Source: Rhodococcus sp. NBC_00297 (GTDB taxonomy: Bacteria; Actinomycetota; Actinomycetes; Mycobacteriales; Mycobacteriaceae). Taken from it: 64,000 nucleotides of DNA. Below are positions 61,932 to 64,000 of the stretch, piece by piece. The notes beneath the pieces are model-generated. The model saw nothing but the letters and a program-made list of their open reading frames with translations, was not told the origin of the DNA and did not search any database. Position 1 is the first letter of the stretch; the number at the start of each line of letters is the position of its first letter. Position numbers and translations under genes: made by a program. The DNA lies in contig NZ_CP108041.1 in NCBI RefSeq assembly GCF_036173065.1, forward strand, positions 4,343,001 to 4,407,000, in the 5' to 3' direction.

Positions 61932-62634
61932 CCTTCTCCGTGGCGACGCGGCGATCGAGTGCCGCCGGGTCCAGCGCGGTCACCTGAACCAGTGACGCGC
62001 CGGCCGCGAGCACCGCGACGAGACCGTCGAGCAGGCCGTCGGCGTCGTCCCACGACCCGGTCGCGAGAACCCGGTCCGTCGCCGACAGTCCGCGCGCTGC
62101 GGCGCGGCCCTGTGCATCGGTCAGGACGTCCTGGACGGAGCGACCCTCCAGGGCCGGCCCGGCGCCGACGGGAACGAACTGATCGCCGTGCACGCGAACC
62201 GACGTCGCGTAGTCGGTGACTCCGAGGGGGAGGTCGTCGACGGGCCGACCGAACGGGTCGAGCGACAGTGCGGCCACCTCACCGGCGTCGGCGGTCTCCA
62301 CACCCGAGGCGGTCACCAGGGCGACCGCCGCGTCCGGATCGGGCCGGAGAGTCACCTCGGCGCCGGCCCACCACGCGCCGAGCAGCACCGAGGCGGTCTG
62401 CCAGTGCGCGGGGAGCACGACGCTGACGACGTCGCCGGGCGACACACCGAGCTCGTCTCTGAGGAAGTTGGCCGTCTTCGCGGCCCAGTTGGCCAGAGTC
62501 AGCGCGGACAACTCGATGCGCTCACCGGTCGAGTCGTCGTAGTAGGTGATGCGCGGTCCCGCCGCGTCCGCCGCGAGGATTGGTCCGAGAAGCGCGTCCG
62601 TGAGCGTCGTGCCACCTGAGGTCATCGACGACAT
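61912..62634 (-). CDS. TIGR03089 family protein (truncated adenylate-forming-like)
   Basis: This 240-residue protein resembles the N-terminal part of acyl-CoA synthetase-type adenylating enzymes (ITYYDDSTGERIELSALTLANWAAKTANFLRDELGVSPGDVVSVVLPAHWQTASVLLGAWWAGAEV) but lacks the ATP-binding and C-terminal domains, so it cannot be a normal ligase. This is the TIGR03089 family of actinobacteria, function unknown. It lies 18 bases after the LytR-CpsA-Psr gene on the same strand, the arrangement of Rv3267-Rv3268. ATG 62625 is an alternative start. Confidence 0.87.
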   Translation of the reverse strand: MSSMTSGGTTLTDALLGPILAADAAGPRITYYDDSTGERIELSALTLANWAAKTANFLRDELGVSPGDVVSVVLPAHWQTASVLLGAWWAGAEVTLRPDPDAAVALVTASGVETADAGEVAALSLDPFGRPVDDLPLGVTDYATSVRVHGDQFVPVGAGPALEGRSVQDVLTDAQGRAAARGLSATDRVLATGSWDDADGLLDGLVAVLAAGASLVQVTALDPAALDRRVATEKVTTVLE

Positions 62635-62652
62635 TCTTCCGAACGGGCCCGA

Positions 62653-64000
62653 TCAGTTGACGCACTGGGGGCCCGTGGACCCGGCGTCGATCGGGTCCGC
62701 GGCCGCGGGAGCCGGGGTAGCGGTGTCGCCTGCGGGCGAGACACCGGCCGGAAGTGAGCCCGCCGCCGCGGGAGCGGAGTAGTCGGAGGCCAGCACGACG
62801 CGCACGGTCCCGGACGGCAGCGAGTCGTCGGTCTCGGTCCGGTCGGTGCCCACTCGCGCGGCGACGGCCGCCGCGGCGTCACCGTCCGACGACGCGGCGT
62901 ACACGGTGGTCCGGTCGACGCTCGCACCCTCGTTGTTGCCGACCTCGCCCGGAACGAAGCCCTCGCCCGACAGAGTGTCGGAGACCGAGGACGCCAGACC
63001 GTCGACGCCGCTGTCGTTCGCGACGTCCACGGTGACACTCGAGGCGTCGATGTCGGGAACGGTGGGCGTCGGCGTCACGCTCTCGGACGGCGCCGCGTCG
63101 CCGATCAGGCCTCGCACCCACGTCTGGACCTCGACGGGGTCGACCGCGACGATCGACTCGCCGTAGTCGGTGACGCCGTTGATGTCCGCGACGGGAATGG
63201 TGTCGAAGGTGACCGCGCCGCCGGCGACGTCCTGCAACTTCGTGGCGAAGTCGAGGACGTCCCAGTCGTCGTCGATGGTGACGGAGCGCTGCACGGCCGA
63301 CCCGAGCTGCCCCAACGTGCCGGGGTTGCTGAGCGTGCGGGCGCTGAGCACCTTGCGGACCAGCGACGCCATGAACACCTGCTGACGGACGATGCGGTCG
63401 AGATCGCCACGGGGGAGATCGTGGCGCTGGCGCACGAAGCTGAGTGCGTCGGCACCCGAGAGCGTCTGCTGCCCGGCCGCGAAGCGCGCGCCCGAGAGGG
63501 GCTCGTCGACCGGCGCGTTCAGACACACGTCGACGCCGCCGACGGCATCGGTGAGCAGGACGAATCCGAGCAGCCCGACCTCGGCGTAGTGATCGACCGT
63601 CACGCCGGTGAGGCCCGCGACGGAGTCGATGAGCGCCTTGCGGCCCGCGAGCGTCGACTCGCTGTCGGCCTCGGCGTCGGGCACCCCGCTCTCGACGAGT
63701 TCGAGGCGCTTCTCCTCCTTGGTGGCTCCGTACGCGGCATTGATCTTGCTGTCGCCGATGCCGGGCACGTTCACGTAGGCGTCGCGCGGGATGGAGATCG
63801 CCGACGCGGACGATCCGTCGTTGGGAACGCGGATCAGAATGATGGTGTCGGTGTTGTTGGCCACCTCGTCGCCGGCGCGGAGCGAGTCGAGCTCGTTCTG
63901 CGAGAGGGCGTTGCCGTGCGCGTCGGTTCTGCTGTCGGTGCCCACGAGCAGGATGTCGACCGCACCGTCGGCCCCGTCGCCGAGATCGAGGTTCGACACC
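62653..64000 (-). CDS. LytR-CpsA-Psr family cell-wall ligase (N-terminus outside window)
   Basis: At least 449 residues of an LCP protein are present; the start lies beyond base 64000. The LCP domain shows DILLVGTDSRTD, DTIILIRVPNDGSSASAISIPRDAYVNVPG (the pyrophosphate-binding Arg/Asp), KINAAYG and FVRQRHDLPRGDLDRIVRQQVF. A LytR_C domain follows (about 310-410), and the tail is Ala/Pro rich. LCP enzymes attach arabinogalactan or other glycopolymers to peptidoglycan on the outside of the membrane; this one is in the Rv3267 position. The missing N-terminus should hold the membrane anchor. Confidence 0.92.
   Translation of the reverse strand, partial: VSNLDLGDGADGAVDILLVGTDSRTDAHGNALSQNELDSLRAGDEVANNTDTIILIRVPNDGSSASAISIPRDAYVNVPGIGDSKINAAYGATKEEKRLELVESGVPDAEADSESTLAGRKALIDSVAGLTGVTVDHYAEVGLLGFVLLTDAVGGVDVCLNAPVDEPLSGARFAAGQQTLSGADALSFVRQRHDLPRGDLDRIVRQQVFMASLVRKVLSARTLSNPGTLGQLGSAVQRSVTIDDDWDVLDFATKLQDVAGGAVTFDTIPVADINGVTDYGESIVAVDPVEVQTWVRGLIGDAAPSESVTPTPTVPDIDASSVTVDVANDSGVDGLASSVSDTLSGEGFVPGEVGNNEGASVDRTTVYAASSDGDAAAAVAARVGTDRTETDDSLPSGTVRVVLASDYSAPAAAGSLPAGVSPAGDTATPAPAAADPIDAGSTGPQCVN

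Noticed and set aside
1-64000. CRISPR array, tRNA or rRNA genes, insertion sequences, prophage
   Set aside because: I found no regularly spaced repeats, cloverleaf-like segments, transposase or phage-type proteins anywhere in the window.

Overview
The window is high-GC actinobacterial DNA (roughly two thirds G+C, strong G/C preference at third codon positions, many GTG starts, many 4-base ATGA/GTGA gene overlaps). Gene order and protein style point to the mycolic-acid-bearing Nocardiaceae, most likely Rhodococcus or a close relative. Long stretches follow, from memory, the Mycobacterium tuberculosis Rv3306c-Rv3267 order: amiB1-amiA1-Rv3304-lpdA, nei-lhr, an Lrp regulator, accA3-sufE-sseA-maf-accE5-accD5-birA, PH-domain protein, GtrA protein, purK-purE, and the TIGR03089/LytR-CpsA-Psr pair. 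No alignment was run; family names rest on motifs read directly.

Layout. 1-7.4 kb: end of an enoyl-CoA hydratase gene, two M20 amidohydrolases, a gamma-glutamylcyclotransferase-like protein, the flavoprotein LpdA, an aminotransferase with a palindromic control region, a membrane diguanylate cyclase and a small TUDOR-like protein. 7.5-11.1 kb: two serine-hydrolase lipoproteins and a PadR regulator in one operon. 11.2-19.7 kb: DNA repair (nei2, lhr), an unknown helical protein, an SDR-like protein, a CPBP protease and an Lrp regulator. 19.7-30 kb: a purine-catabolism island around the regulator PucR, with a molybdenum hydroxylase, an 8-oxoguanine-deaminase-type amidohydrolase, uricase, HIU hydrolase, OHCU decarboxylase and a purine permease that carries its own OHCU-decarboxylase-like tail. 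30-33 kb: small genes and a 78-bp direct repeat.

33-52 kb is the acyl-CoA carboxylase locus (accA3, accE5, accD5, birA with sufE, sseA, maf). It is split by accessory genes. One PapA-type acyltransferase lies between sufE and accA3. An 11-kb divergent cluster lies between accE5 and accD5: three PapA-type acyltransferases, a GT2 and a GT1 glycosyltransferase on the minus strand; a second GT1 and two smaller HxxxDG acyltransferases on the plus strand. Together these look like an undescribed pathway for a multiply acylated glycolipid, placed inside the genes that make its carboxylated acyl-CoA precursors.

52-64 kb: a PH-domain membrane protein, a two-component system, a TetR regulator, a CYP153-like P450 fused to its own FMN/2Fe-2S reductase, GtrA, purK-purE, a paired crcB fluoride channel with a small HEXXH protein, and cell-wall genes (TIGR03089, LytR-CpsA-Psr) running off the window end. 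Several genes have a TANNNT -10 element 6-8 bases before the start codon, as expected for leaderless transcripts. I saw no rRNA, tRNA, CRISPR array, insertion sequence or phage gene.
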